Below, piece after piece: positions 25,274-33,149 of a stretch of DNA of 52,302 nt; the first letter of the stretch is position 1; the number at the start of each line of letters is the position of its first letter. The DNA comes from Planctomycetales bacterium. GTDB taxonomy: Bacteria > Omnitrophota > Gorgyraeia > Gygaellales > Profunditerraquicolaceae. Location: assembly GCA_005239725.1 (NCBI GenBank), contig SBBM01000008.1, forward strand, positions 1-52,302. Reading direction: 5' to 3'. The translations under genes were made by a program, and so were the position numbers. The notes below the pieces were generated by a model that saw only the letters and a program-made list of their open reading frames with translations, did not search any database and was not told where the DNA came from.

Positions 25274-25710
25274 TGCTTTAGCGTTTCCTTCAATTTTGCA
25301 ATATACCTGCCTTGCGTATTTTCCAATATTACTGCTTCAGGCGTAATATCAACTACTTCCTTATCGTCTATTTTATCGCCAATCTTGATAATGCGCCCGT
25401 CAACAACGGCCCTGCTCGATAAAGATGAAGAATAAATTATTGCCGAAACATCCAGATCATCAATAGGAATAAATTTGCCTGAATCAGACGCGGTTGCCTT
25501 CTCTTCTTCCGCGGTCAGAAAGGGGTTATGTGTTGATGCCTCTTCAGAGCCGGCAACCACTTCAATCTGCGCCTTTTGGCCTTCTTCTTTAAAAAGGCCA
25601 CCTGATTCTAAGACAGATGTCTCGGAACCCTTAATAATTTTTATCTCTTCTTGTTTTTCGCAGCCAAAAAATAACAGCGTGATTAAAATGAAAAAAAATA
25701 CATTACGCAA
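25270..25710 (-). CDS. PilP-like lipoprotein
   Basis: The 146-residue protein has a lipobox LLFFGC (Cys17) after a hydrophobic signal. Its middle is acidic and low-complexity. A beta-domain follows from about residue 80: AVVDGRIIKIGDKIDDKEVVDITPEAVIL, which matches the C-terminal region of PilP/GspC-like proteins (the xxxxGDxVxGxxVxxIxxxxVxL pattern). PilP/GspC links the inner-membrane platform to the secretin. It overlaps the secretin N-domain gene by 4 nt and the MerR-like gene by 8 nt, at the head of locus B. Confidence 0.75.
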   Translation of the reverse strand: MRNVFFFILITLLFFGCEKQEEIKIIKGSETSVLESGGLFKEEGQKAQIEVVAGSEEASTHNPFLTAEEEKATASDSGKFIPIDDLDVSAIIYSSSLSSRAVVDGRIIKIGDKIDDKEVVDITPEAVILENTQGRYIAKLKETLKQ

Positions 25711-25894
25711 TGCTCCTCCGGATAATATCCTTGAGTCTCCTTAGGTCATCGGTGGTATACTGGCGCCACTGATTAATTAGGTTCCTGCGGGCCTTAGGAA
25801 AAACACCTTTCCTTTCATAACGGAAAAGCGTCTGTTTAGAAATACCTAATTCTTTAGCCACCTGCTCTGTCGTAAAAAACATGTCTTTCATCAT
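25703..25894 (-). CDS. MerR-like helix-turn-helix regulator
   Basis: The 63-residue protein consists of a single winged helix-turn-helix: FTTEQVAKELGISKQTLFRYERKGVFPKARR, then WRQYTTDDLRRLKDI. This is the N-terminal MerR DNA-binding domain without an effector domain. It opens locus B, overlapping the PilP-like gene by 8 nt. The leader contains the inverted repeat ATACAGATGTAT (25915-25926), a possible binding site. It may regulate the secretin and ATPase genes; such mini-MerR proteins also occur as excisionase-like factors. Confidence 0.7.
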   Translation of the reverse strand: MMKDMFFTTEQVAKELGISKQTLFRYERKGVFPKARRNLINQWRQYTTDDLRRLKDIIRRSIA

Positions 25895-25948
25895 CTGTTA
25901 TACATCCTACCTACATACATCTGTATATATTTAATGATATTTGATGGT

Positions 25949-25977
25949 ATTTTAGGCTATTAAATATAAATTGTCAA
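25949..25977 (-). promoter_or_regulatory. Sigma-70-type promoter of locus B
   Basis: On the minus strand TTGACA is 17 bp from TAAAAT, close to consensus, with a transcription start near 25942 and a leader of about 48 nt before the MerR-like gene. It is a strong candidate for driving the whole 25.9-16 kb region. Confidence 0.72.
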
Positions 25978-26030
25978 GCTTTATTTTTAAAATTCATATT
26001 AAGGTGTCCGGTTCTTATTGTAAATGCAGG

Positions 26031-26056
26031 AGTTACAATAAAGGGAAACGTCCCCT
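26031..26056. repeat. 26-bp intergenic repeat, copy 1 (GGGAAACGTCCCC family)
   Basis: The segment AGTTACA....AAGGGAAACGTCCCCT matches a second copy at 34158-34183 at 24 of 26 positions. The core GGGAAACGTCCCC is nearly palindromic, like the REP-type sequences mobilised by RAYT transposases; no such transposase is visible here. Confidence 0.7.
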
Positions 26057-26074
26057 AAGAGCAAGGTTTGATTT

Positions 26075-26104
26075 AGCCTAATCCCGCTTCATCGGGATTA
26101 GGCT
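26075..26104. repeat. Perfect 12-bp palindrome spanning the end of rng
   Basis: AGCCTAATCCCG and its reverse complement are separated by 6 nt. The rng stop codon lies inside the hairpin. No T-run follows on the minus strand, so it resembles a REP-type element or mRNA 3'-end stem more than a classical terminator. Confidence 0.65.
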
Positions 26105-27570
26105 ATCCTTATATCTTCGATGTGCAGGGCAGGATTAGAGATAAGGTTGATTTTTACCCTAAACTTGTGCTCCATACTTCGCAAGGGGACCTTATCCTTC
26201 AGGATTTCGTCTATTACAGCCGGGTTTAGGGTAACATTGATTTCTTTTAAGGTTTTGCCTTTGACAAACTTCTTAAGCTCTTTAAAAGCGTAAATCGCCA
26301 TGGTAACCGGGGATTTTATCTTACCTCTCCCCTGGCAGTAAGGGCATGGCTGGTAAGAAAGAGTATGCACGGTCTTATGCACCCGCTCCCGGGTCATCTC
26401 TACCAGCCCGAATTTTGAGATTCCCAGTATATCGTATTTTGCCTTGTCATTGCTTAAGGCGCGCTTCAAAACATTCAGGACTTCCCTGCGGTGCCCTTCT
26501 TTTTCCATATCGATAAAATCTATTACTATAATCCCTCCTAAGTCGCGCAAAATCAACTGCCGGGCAGCCTCAACTGCGGCTTCACAGTTAATCCGGAACG
26601 CCGCTTCCTCCTGAACCATTTTTCCCCTAAAACCCCCGGAGTTTACATCAATAACCACCAGGCCCTCTGTAGGCTCAATGATAATATAGGCTTTAGATTT
26701 CAGGTAAACTTTGGTTTCAAAGGTCTTATGAATCTGCCTTTCCACGTCTTTTTCCGCGAACAAATCATCGCCTCTATAAAATTCAATCTTGCGTGCCAAA
26801 TAACTTAAAAAGGTTTTCATAAAATTCCGGATACGGTAATACTCTGGCTTTGAATCTACGATTAACTTGGACACCTCCTCGGTAAACGAATCCCGGATTA
26901 TTCTTAAAGATAAATCATATTCTTCATACACAAGCGAAGGGGCAGGGGCTTTATTTATTTTATCCTCCAGCCTCTTCCATAATTTGAGCAGGAAGTGCGC
27001 GTCTCTGATTAATTCCTGCTTTGATTTCCCAAGCGCTGCGGTGCGCACTATAAAGCCGATATCTTTAGGCAGCTTTAATTCCGAAAGTATGTGCCGCAGA
27101 CGTTTCCTCTCGCCTTCATCTTCAATCCTGCGGGATATGCCGATTTGGCCTTCCTGAGGCATAAGAACGATATATCTGCCGGCGATACCGATGTGCGTGG
27201 AGAGACGCGGCCCCTTTGTCCCGAATGATTCTTTCACCACCTGGACCAGAATCTCCTGGCCTTTCTTTATTTCTTTCAGGAAATCTTTTTTAGTTTTACG
27301 GGGAGCGCCGTTTACAGGCTCATGCTCTGCCAGATATTCAAAAGTTTCCTCTATTTCAGATAAATATAAGAATCCTTTTTTAGGCATCCCGATATCCACG
27401 AATGCCCCGTTTATGGATTGGAGCACCGCCTCAATCTTACCCTTATAGATGTTCCCGACGATGGTTTTATCCTGCGGCCGTTCTATATAAAATTCCTCAA
27501 GGCGGCCGTCACTGACTATTGCAACACGCTTCTCCTGGGGTTCTACGTTAATTAAAATTTCTTTCGACAT
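26098..27570 (-). CDS. rng: Ribonuclease G/E family protein
   Basis: The protein (490 residues from the chosen ATG) matches RNase G: KEILINVEPQEKRVAIV at the start, an S1-like domain (KTIVGNIYKGKIEAVLQSINGAFVDIG), the catalytic DNase I-like part with VVIDVNSGGF and the zinc-link motif CPYCQGRG. Catalytic Asp residues appear in VVIDVN and IIVIDFIDME. The protein lacks the long E-type scaffold, so RNase G is the better name. I chose the ATG at 27570, 4 codons downstream of a TTG at 27582, because the TTG sits almost on the likely ribosome-binding site. It processes 16S rRNA and degrades mRNA in relatives. Confidence 0.93.
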   Translation of the reverse strand: MSKEILINVEPQEKRVAIVSDGRLEEFYIERPQDKTIVGNIYKGKIEAVLQSINGAFVDIGMPKKGFLYLSEIEETFEYLAEHEPVNGAPRKTKKDFLKEIKKGQEILVQVVKESFGTKGPRLSTHIGIAGRYIVLMPQEGQIGISRRIEDEGERKRLRHILSELKLPKDIGFIVRTAALGKSKQELIRDAHFLLKLWKRLEDKINKAPAPSLVYEEYDLSLRIIRDSFTEEVSKLIVDSKPEYYRIRNFMKTFLSYLARKIEFYRGDDLFAEKDVERQIHKTFETKVYLKSKAYIIIEPTEGLVVIDVNSGGFRGKMVQEEAAFRINCEAAVEAARQLILRDLGGIIVIDFIDMEKEGHRREVLNVLKRALSNDKAKYDILGISKFGLVEMTRERVHKTVHTLSYQPCPYCQGRGKIKSPVTMAIYAFKELKKFVKGKTLKEINVTLNPAVIDEILKDKVPLRSMEHKFRVKINLISNPALHIEDIRIA

Positions 27571-27853
27571 CTTTAATCTCAATTCCTTTCGGCAACTGTT
27601 CCTGCAATTTCTTTTTAAACTCGTCTAAATTTACCGGCTCTTTAAGCAACACAGAGGCTTCTTCATTTTCACTTTCAATGCCAAGCTTCAAGGCCCTTTT
27701 TAAGCTGATTTTGGGGTGGGGATTAAAGCCCTCGGTTATTTTAAGGGGGAGGTCCGTACGGCGTAACGCCCGCGTAAATAGGCGCATCAGGTCAAGATGG
27801 GATATATGCCTCATCAAGCCTTTTTTGGTAAAAACGAAATTTATTTTATGCAT
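27548..27853 (-). CDS. DUF2344 (TIGR03936) protein, C-terminally truncated
   Basis: From the ATG at 27853 the 101-residue product starts MHKINFVFTKKG and has the family hallmark HISHLDLMRLFTRALRRTDLPL then GFNPHPKISLKRALKLG. Full-length relatives are about 190-230 residues; this copy stops after the first half. In many bacteria it follows a radical SAM gene (TIGR03960) and precedes rng. Here rng follows, overlapping by 23 nt, but no radical SAM gene is present: the secretin lies directly upstream, separated by GGGGACAGG repeats. The truncation and missing partner suggest a rearranged or decaying gene. Confidence 0.65.
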   Translation of the reverse strand: MHKINFVFTKKGLMRHISHLDLMRLFTRALRRTDLPLKITEGFNPHPKISLKRALKLGIESENEEASVLLKEPVNLDEFKKKLQEQLPKGIEIKDVERNFN

Positions 27854-27860
27854 AATACTT

Positions 27861-27938
27861 GGGGACAGGCCTCTTATGCTTCCTGTGGGGACAGGTCCCT
27901 TCTGATTCTTTGAAATAGACAAGACGAAGACTGTCCCC
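27861..27938. repeat. GGGGACAGG-type repeat cluster
   Basis: GGGGACAGGC (27861), GGGGACAGGTCCC (27887-27899) and CTGTCCCC (27931) fall within 80 bp between the secretin gene and DUF2344. They resemble the GGGAC/GTCCC palindromes at 26.0 and 34.2 kb. Such units are typical of REP-like elements. Confidence 0.55.
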
Positions 27939-27947
27939 GATTGTTGG

Positions 27948-29705
27948 CTATTTTTTCTTATTTTTTGATCTTTTCTGTCTGTTGATTACCTTATCCTTGC
28001 CTAATTCTTCCTGCAATTTCGCAATTTCGGTTTCCGACAATTCCCCCTCACGCAAAATATGCACTTTAATGAATATCAATAAATCTACCTTACCGGTATC
28101 TATAATTTCCCTCTTAAATAAATACCCCAGAAAAGGTATCTTACTTAAGAAGGGTATGCCGATTATTTCTTTGCTCTTGATATCTTTAAGCAATCCGCCG
28201 AGCACAATTGTTTCATTATCTTTCATCAGGACCTGCGTCTGGGCCTCGCGCACATCGATAATAGGAAAGGACGTAGTGGTAGTTACCCCGCTTGCCGTAG
28301 AACTTGCCTCAACATTCGCGCTTGAAGAGGTAACAATGGGGTGTATAATCATATTAACATAATTTTCCTCATTTATCTGCGGCACCACATTAAGCCTTAT
28401 CCCGATTTCCTGATAATAATTCAGGTCCTGGGTTATGGTAGCGCCTGTGCCCGTCGTGCTTCCCGCGGTTACCGTTGATTTCAAAATAGGCTTGTGCAGC
28501 CCGACAAAAATAGATGCCTCCTGGTTGTCCATAGTAACGATTCTCGGTGCAGAAAGCGTATTTGTATTGCCATCTTCCTCAAGCGCATGCAATATCCCTT
28601 CAATCGGCATGCCGGTCAGCTTTTTAAACACAAATTGCCCTCCCAGATTGTACGGCTCTGTGCCGGGAAAAGCAGTAGTACCTTCAAGGGGGCCGAATAA
28701 AGAGGGGGTCTTCTCAGAGCCTAAAATATGGCCACCTACTTCCTGGGTAGATAATCCGGAAGGGCCTTTGCTTATCGCCTTAGTTGTAACCGTGCCTGTC
28801 TCGGCATTACCAGTACTGCCTACCCCCCAATCAAAGCCTATGTCTTTTAATTTATCCCTGCTCACTTCCATAATCCTTGCCTCAATTAATACCTGCAGGG
28901 GTTTTTTGTCTATTTCGGCGATAAAATTACGCACCTTGTCTAAAATCGCAGGGGTGTCGGTTACGACTATTATCCGCGATTTAATAGGGTCCTCAAAATC
29001 TATCTTTATGGTCTGGCTTGTCTGCGCGCCCGGACCGATGGCAATCGTTTCCTGCTTAATCTTTTCAAGCCTTTTAACCAGCACCGGGTCAATTTCTTTC
29101 TCCATTTCGCCGACAGCAGCTTGTGATTTTCCTATCTGGTAAGTGGAAAATTTCCATCCCTTTAATCCCTTGGCAACCAGAATAGAGACCTTGCCGCGCA
29201 AAGAAAGCATGGGCACAATCACTTTCCGGGTTTCCTGGGCATTTAAAAATTTCAGGACAAAGATTTCAGTCATCAAGGCCTCTTCGGACTGTATCTTATT
29301 AATCTCTTCCCGCTTAGTAACCATGATAACATTTCCCTGCCGCTGCCAGCCATAGCCGTTGGTCTTTAATATTACATCGAGGGCGGTTTCCCAGGGGACA
29401 TCCACCAGCCTTACCGACACAGCCCCCATCACATCAGGGGTCGTAACGATATTTACGCCGGATTTATAAGATATGATTTTAAGTACACTGTGGATATCCG
29501 CTTCTTTAAAATCCATGGTAACGTTCTGGGCGGCGGATAAAGTGTCCAAGGGGCTCTCGGCTTCGGCTTTCGACGCAGACCTTGCCTCCCCTGCAGGAGT
29601 TTCCCATTTTACTTCCTGGGCAGCGGAATGTTTACTTTCCCCTTCGGCATAACTACAAACTAAAAATAAACACAAAAAAGACAAGGCGAAAATTAAAATT
29701 TTCAT
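27948..29705 (-). CDS. pilQ: Type IV pilus secretin PilQ
   Basis: The 585-residue protein has a signal peptide (to about residue 20), an N0/STN domain (about 62-130: VTMDFKEADIHSVLKIIS) and an N1-like domain (EIFVLKFLNAQETRKVI). The secretin domain starts at VLIEARIMEVSRDKLKDIGFDW; family motifs are SAPRIVTMDNQEASI, LKDNETIVLGGLL near the C-terminus, and LGYLFKREIIDTGKVDLLIFIKVHIL. It is longer than the split secretin of locus B and is intact. It completes pilMNOPQ in locus A. It forms the outer-membrane pore for the pilus. Confidence 0.93.
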   Translation of the reverse strand: MKILIFALSFLCLFLVCSYAEGESKHSAAQEVKWETPAGEARSASKAEAESPLDTLSAAQNVTMDFKEADIHSVLKIISYKSGVNIVTTPDVMGAVSVRLVDVPWETALDVILKTNGYGWQRQGNVIMVTKREEINKIQSEEALMTEIFVLKFLNAQETRKVIVPMLSLRGKVSILVAKGLKGWKFSTYQIGKSQAAVGEMEKEIDPVLVKRLEKIKQETIAIGPGAQTSQTIKIDFEDPIKSRIIVVTDTPAILDKVRNFIAEIDKKPLQVLIEARIMEVSRDKLKDIGFDWGVGSTGNAETGTVTTKAISKGPSGLSTQEVGGHILGSEKTPSLFGPLEGTTAFPGTEPYNLGGQFVFKKLTGMPIEGILHALEEDGNTNTLSAPRIVTMDNQEASIFVGLHKPILKSTVTAGSTTGTGATITQDLNYYQEIGIRLNVVPQINEENYVNMIIHPIVTSSSANVEASSTASGVTTTTSFPIIDVREAQTQVLMKDNETIVLGGLLKDIKSKEIIGIPFLSKIPFLGYLFKREIIDTGKVDLLIFIKVHILREGELSETEIAKLQEELGKDKVINRQKRSKNKKK

Positions 29706-30157
29706 TATTCCTCCTTCTCCAATTCTATCTCGGAAACCTGCCCTTCTTTTATAAAAATTACCTTATTTTCCTCTATCTTTAAGACCTGATAACTGCCCAC
29801 GTAGTCGCCTGTCGTAACAACCTCTGCGTTAACCAGGGCGTAAGAAACGCCGTGCTTATCGTATATAATTCCGTCCACTACTATATCCCCCTTTACCTCT
29901 TCTTTCTCCAATTGCTGGAACCTGCCGTCAGGAGTAACCCAGGGAATAAAGGGGTTGTGCTTACCCTTAGCGTCGTACTTGAATTCTTCCTGGGCGAAAG
30001 AAGGACAAATTCCAATATACAAATTACAAATTACAAACAATACCGAAATTACAATACCAAAATTGGCTATTCTGATTTGGAAACTGGGATTTGTTTGTGA
30101 TTTGTACCGCACCTTTTGCGCGGGAAAAATTGGGATTTGTAATTTATCTTTTGACAT
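29705..30157 (-). CDS. pilP: PilP-like protein with repeat-derived signal peptide
   Basis: The 150-residue protein has its start in the last codons of pilO (14-nt overlap). Residues 1-55 hold a hydrophobic stretch VISVLFVICNLYIGI with a likely cleavage after SFA. This region is coded by AT-rich repeats of ATTTGTAATT type. The mature part (FKYDAKGKHNPFIPW, then DIVVDGIIYDKHGVSYALVNAEVVTTGDYVGSYQVLKIEENKVIFIKEG) is PilP/GspC-like. PilP connects PilN/PilO to the secretin. It ends one base into the pilQ start. Confidence 0.78.
   Translation of the reverse strand: MSKDKLQIPIFPAQKVRYKSQTNPSFQIRIANFGIVISVLFVICNLYIGICPSFAQEEFKYDAKGKHNPFIPWVTPDGRFQQLEKEEVKGDIVVDGIIYDKHGVSYALVNAEVVTTGDYVGSYQVLKIEENKVIFIKEGQVSEIELEKEE
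30000..30152. repeat. AT-rich repeat block at the pilO-pilP junction
   Basis: Direct and inverted copies of ATTTGTAATT / AATTACAAAT recur with variants such as ATTTGTTTG and ATTGGGATTTG. They look like an inserted AT-rich miniature element. The block encodes the N-terminus and signal peptide of PilP and touches the pilO stop codon. Confidence 0.6.
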
Positions 30158-30719
30158 AGGCTTTTAAGACTAAATTCACGTCCTGCTTAAGCATATCCTC
30201 GGGATTAGCCTTGATTTTCATTTCCCCGACGGATATAAAGGATTCCATATTTTCCAGTTCGTTCAGGAACCTTCCGAAATCGTGATAGCTACACGACAAA
30301 TCCAGGGGAATCAATTTATAATTCGGCCCCTTTTCTACCTTGGGAGGAGATTTTTCACCTTTAGGCGGCTGCTTGCCCTTTTTCTTTTCCGGGTCCTTAA
30401 CAGCCTTTATCTGCGTAATCCTGACATTATTTTTCCGGGCAACGTTTTCGATTTCATTTAATAATAAGCTTAGCTGCTCTTCGGAAATTATCCTCTTGAT
30501 TTTCTTCTCCTTGCCCTTACCTGTCTCCTGCATCAAGGCTAAATTTTTATTCAATTCAACCAAATCCTTCCTTGATTTGGCTATCTTTGCATTAACTGAT
30601 GCTACAGCTTTAGTTTGAAATTTGAACAGCGTGATATAATCCACATAAATAAATATTACCGCCGCAAGAGCAATGAGAATAAGCCTTTTCTTATCGTCCA
30701 TATCCGGGAGGGTTATCAC
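30144..30719 (-). CDS. pilO: PilO-like platform protein
   Basis: The 191-residue protein has one membrane helix (about 14-29: ILIALAAVIFIYVDYIT), a coiled-coil stretch (40-75) and a charged, Lys/Pro-rich linker (KKKGKQPPKGEKSPP) before a ferredoxin-like domain (PLDLSCSYHDFGRFLNELENM). This order matches PilO, whose periplasmic domain pairs with PilN. Its GTG start overlaps the pilN stop by 4 nt; an ATG six codons further (30701) is an alternative. Its stop lies at the edge of the AT-rich repeat block. Confidence 0.85.
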   Translation of the reverse strand: MITLPDMDDKKRLILIALAAVIFIYVDYITLFKFQTKAVASVNAKIAKSRKDLVELNKNLALMQETGKGKEKKIKRIISEEQLSLLLNEIENVARKNNVRITQIKAVKDPEKKKGKQPPKGEKSPPKVEKGPNYKLIPLDLSCSYHDFGRFLNELENMESFISVGEMKIKANPEDMLKQDVNLVLKAYVKR

Positions 30720-31300
30720 TTTGTTTTTAATTGCCCGCCTAACGTAAAATCAAGTATATCGTAGTCGCCAACCACGCGGGCCTTTGTAAAAGGGGGTTCC
30801 AGTTTTTCAAAATCCGCAAAAAACCCTTTATCCTTTTTTAGATTATCGACAAACTTATTGATTAAGTTAATCAAGCCGATTTTCGTCTTTTCTACCGACA
30901 CTACCGAACCGTTTAAGATAAAATTTCCGTCGAGATTAACCGAAATTTCATTAAGCCATATGCCGTAAGGAAGATTGAGGCTAATCTTATTGAGTTTTTC
31001 CGACCAGATTATCCGCTGGACCGTTAATTGCTGCACCGCTGCGGCATCCTGCATTGCCAGGTCGTAACCTGCCCTGAAATCCTGCGCTGCCTTTTTCTGC
31101 GGCGCAAGCTTCTGCAATTTATTATCTATCCAGCCAAGCTGATAACTCCTTATACCTGCAAATAAAAATAAACACAGATGCAGCAATACGATAAGGGCAA
31201 ATATAGAAATGCCCCCGGCATAGACTAAATAGCTGTAATCCGCGCCTTCCTTTTTTATTTTAGTTTTTAATTCTTCGGCTAAAAGGTTTATTTCAATCAT
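30716..31300 (-). CDS. pilN: PilN-like platform protein
   Basis: The 194-residue protein starts MIEINLLAEELKTK, the conserved cytoplasmic INLLP-type peptide that in PilN contacts PilM. One membrane helix (about 25-48) and a periplasmic coiled coil and ferredoxin-like domain follow (LNKISLNLPYGIWLNEISVN). It overlaps pilM and pilO by 4 nt each, so the three are translationally coupled. Locus C has the equivalent fused to PilM. Confidence 0.88.
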   Translation of the reverse strand: MIEINLLAEELKTKIKKEGADYSYLVYAGGISIFALIVLLHLCLFLFAGIRSYQLGWIDNKLQKLAPQKKAAQDFRAGYDLAMQDAAAVQQLTVQRIIWSEKLNKISLNLPYGIWLNEISVNLDGNFILNGSVVSVEKTKIGLINLINKFVDNLKKDKGFFADFEKLEPPFTKARVVGDYDILDFTLGGQLKTK

Positions 31301-32241
31301 TTTCTCAGGGCCAGGCCGACTGCTACTGCCAATTGGGGTGACGATGCCTTTGTTTTTTCGGGATCAACTCCCCTGCCCAGAGGTATCTGTTTCAGGGGAT
31401 CCCAGTATTCAGTCCCTAATCCCAGAGTGCCCGCCAGAGACTCTTTAAATCCGGCAGATAAACTTCCCCTGCCGCTTAAGAAAATTTTTTCCACCTCGGA
31501 AACACTCTGACTCTCGTAATAATCGAAAGACGTCCTTATTTCCTGGGCCAGGGCCGCTATGGCGCTATCTCCTTTTTGTGCAAAGTGGTTTCCGGCTATC
31601 GGGATATCCCGGCTTAAGCGCGGGATAGTATTCTCCAGGATGTTTACGTTTGTATATGCCGAACCGATATTTAAAATGGCGATGGCCTTATTCTTTATTA
31701 TCTCATCCTGCCCGTAATTGAAATTAAAGGCGTTTATCAAGGCTATAGAGTCAACGTCAACAAGGTTAACTTCAAGCCCCGCACCCTGCATAATCTTAGC
31801 CCGTTGGTTCAGAAAATCTTTTTTTACCGCGGCAACCAGGATGAGCATCTTATTATCCGGCATATCCGGATTAAGGATAGTGCCGTCCAGGTTTACTTCG
31901 CTTAAAGGAAAAGGGATATATTTCTGGGCCTCAAATTTTAATGCCTGTTTCAGTTCGCCATCATTCATGCGCGAAAAATTTACATACCTGAGCACTACCG
32001 ACGGCCCGGAAAGCGAAATATTTATCCTCTTTACGTTCTGGAATTGGGTAATCCTCTTTACAGCGGCTTCCAGGTCGGCGCTGACCGGCTCAAGCTCGAA
32101 GCCCGCCAGCTCAACAGTATCCTTAACGAAACGTAGCTTAACAAGCTTTATCATGGAAGTCCCGATATCAAGCCCGACGGAAACCGCTTCTTTGGAAAAT
32201 TTATTTTTTGGTATGGACGACAAGAAATCCGCGATCTTCAT
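31297..32241 (-). CDS. pilM: PilM actin-like ATPase
   Basis: The ATG at 32241 overlaps the preceding pilin stop (TAATG) and has a GGAAGG ribosome-binding site; a TTG 15 nt upstream also fits but is less likely. The 314-residue protein has the PilM actin-fold motif VGLDIGTSMIKLVKL, then LKFEAQKYIPFPLSEV (the region contacting PilN), AILNIGSAYTNVNI and FLSGRGSLSAGF. It anchors PilN in the cytoplasmic ring. It is separate from the PilM-PilN fusion of locus C, so the window carries two versions. Confidence 0.92.
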   Translation of the reverse strand: MKIADFLSSIPKNKFSKEAVSVGLDIGTSMIKLVKLRFVKDTVELAGFELEPVSADLEAAVKRITQFQNVKRINISLSGPSVVLRYVNFSRMNDGELKQALKFEAQKYIPFPLSEVNLDGTILNPDMPDNKMLILVAAVKKDFLNQRAKIMQGAGLEVNLVDVDSIALINAFNFNYGQDEIIKNKAIAILNIGSAYTNVNILENTIPRLSRDIPIAGNHFAQKGDSAIAALAQEIRTSFDYYESQSVSEVEKIFLSGRGSLSAGFKESLAGTLGLGTEYWDPLKQIPLGRGVDPEKTKASSPQLAVAVGLALRK

Positions 32242-33149
32242 TACCCTTCCTTCCAAGAAACAATAGCCTTAAAATTATTTGAGAGCTCTTGCAAGGCAGA
32301 CGTTATATAGCTTTCATCATAATGGAATTCCGGGGTGCCGTTAATGGAATCAGCGCCTACTGAACTGGCAACAATAGTTGAGCCGTAGGCGTCAAAAGTC
32401 CCCCGGGCAGTAAGGTTACCTAAGACATAAATAATCCCCTGAAATTGGTAGGTCCCGGCAAATTCTACATCTCCGTCTATAATTAAGATCCCTGTCCCGG
32501 TATCGCCTCCTGCTACCATCAGTTTTTGCCCAGGCGTCACATCAACCCAGTTCACTCCGCTTACGCCGCCGGGGAATGTAGATTCGGTATAATGCGTGGC
32601 TATCGCCTCCACCGCGCTTTGTGACTGGCCGAACATATCGCTGAAATTTATTGTGCTGTCAAATTCTTTTGCGCAGGATTCGCCGTTACAGATATCCGGG
32701 TCCAAAAAATCTTCCGCCGGCTTATTGCAATTCTGGGGGCTTCCGAAACACAAATCATTGGCTGCCTGTATCCCGTATCTGAATTTTGACGGGTCAACCG
32801 GGCCTCTTTTCACAATTGCATTTACCGCGCGCGTAACATTTCCGCCGGTTAGAGGGACGCTGCCCGTGGAAACCACATCATAATAGTCGCTGTTATCTAT
32901 GGTGGCGCGATAAGTAGTCGTTGTCTGATATTGATAATCGCCAACGGTGCCGTCATTAGGGCTGCTTGGCAAGTTTACTATCGCTTCGGCTACCCCGGCC
33001 TCGGCAACCCAGAGGGCCTTCATTGAACTCACATAACGCCTGGTGAGGTTATTTTCGTTAGCGGCCTTAAGGAAAAAAGACCCTCCGAGGATAAATAACA
33101 CTGTGATGACTAAAAGGCCGGCTATTAAAGCGACTCCCCGCTTATTCAT
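32241..33149 (-). CDS. PilX/GspK-like minor pilin
   Basis: The 302-residue protein has a short leader MNKRG|VALIAGLLVITVLFILGGS, with no Glu at +5, as in GspK-type tip pilins. ALWVAEAGVAEAIVNL follows the helix, typical of PilX proteins. A Cys-containing segment (PQNCNKPAEDFLDPDICNGESC) may form disulfides; the C-terminal part has beta-rich repeats (GILIIDGDVEFAGTYQFQGI). It precedes pilM (1-nt overlap) and overlaps the PilW-like gene by 8 nt. Confidence 0.78.
   Translation of the reverse strand: MNKRGVALIAGLLVITVLFILGGSFFLKAANENNLTRRYVSSMKALWVAEAGVAEAIVNLPSSPNDGTVGDYQYQTTTTYRATIDNSDYYDVVSTGSVPLTGGNVTRAVNAIVKRGPVDPSKFRYGIQAANDLCFGSPQNCNKPAEDFLDPDICNGESCAKEFDSTINFSDMFGQSQSAVEAIATHYTESTFPGGVSGVNWVDVTPGQKLMVAGGDTGTGILIIDGDVEFAGTYQFQGIIYVLGNLTARGTFDAYGSTIVASSVGADSINGTPEFHYDESYITSALQELSNNFKAIVSWKEG

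Noticed and set aside
27854-27922. Longer N-terminus for the DUF2344 gene from 27922
   Set aside because: The additional residues are encoded by the GGGGACAGG repeats and do not match the family, whose conserved region begins close to the ATG at 27853.
28435-29142. Plus-strand open frame of 235 codons
   Set aside because: It lies wholly antisense inside pilQ, and its translation is low-complexity Val/Ser/Pro without any domain. The minus-strand secretin is unmistakable.
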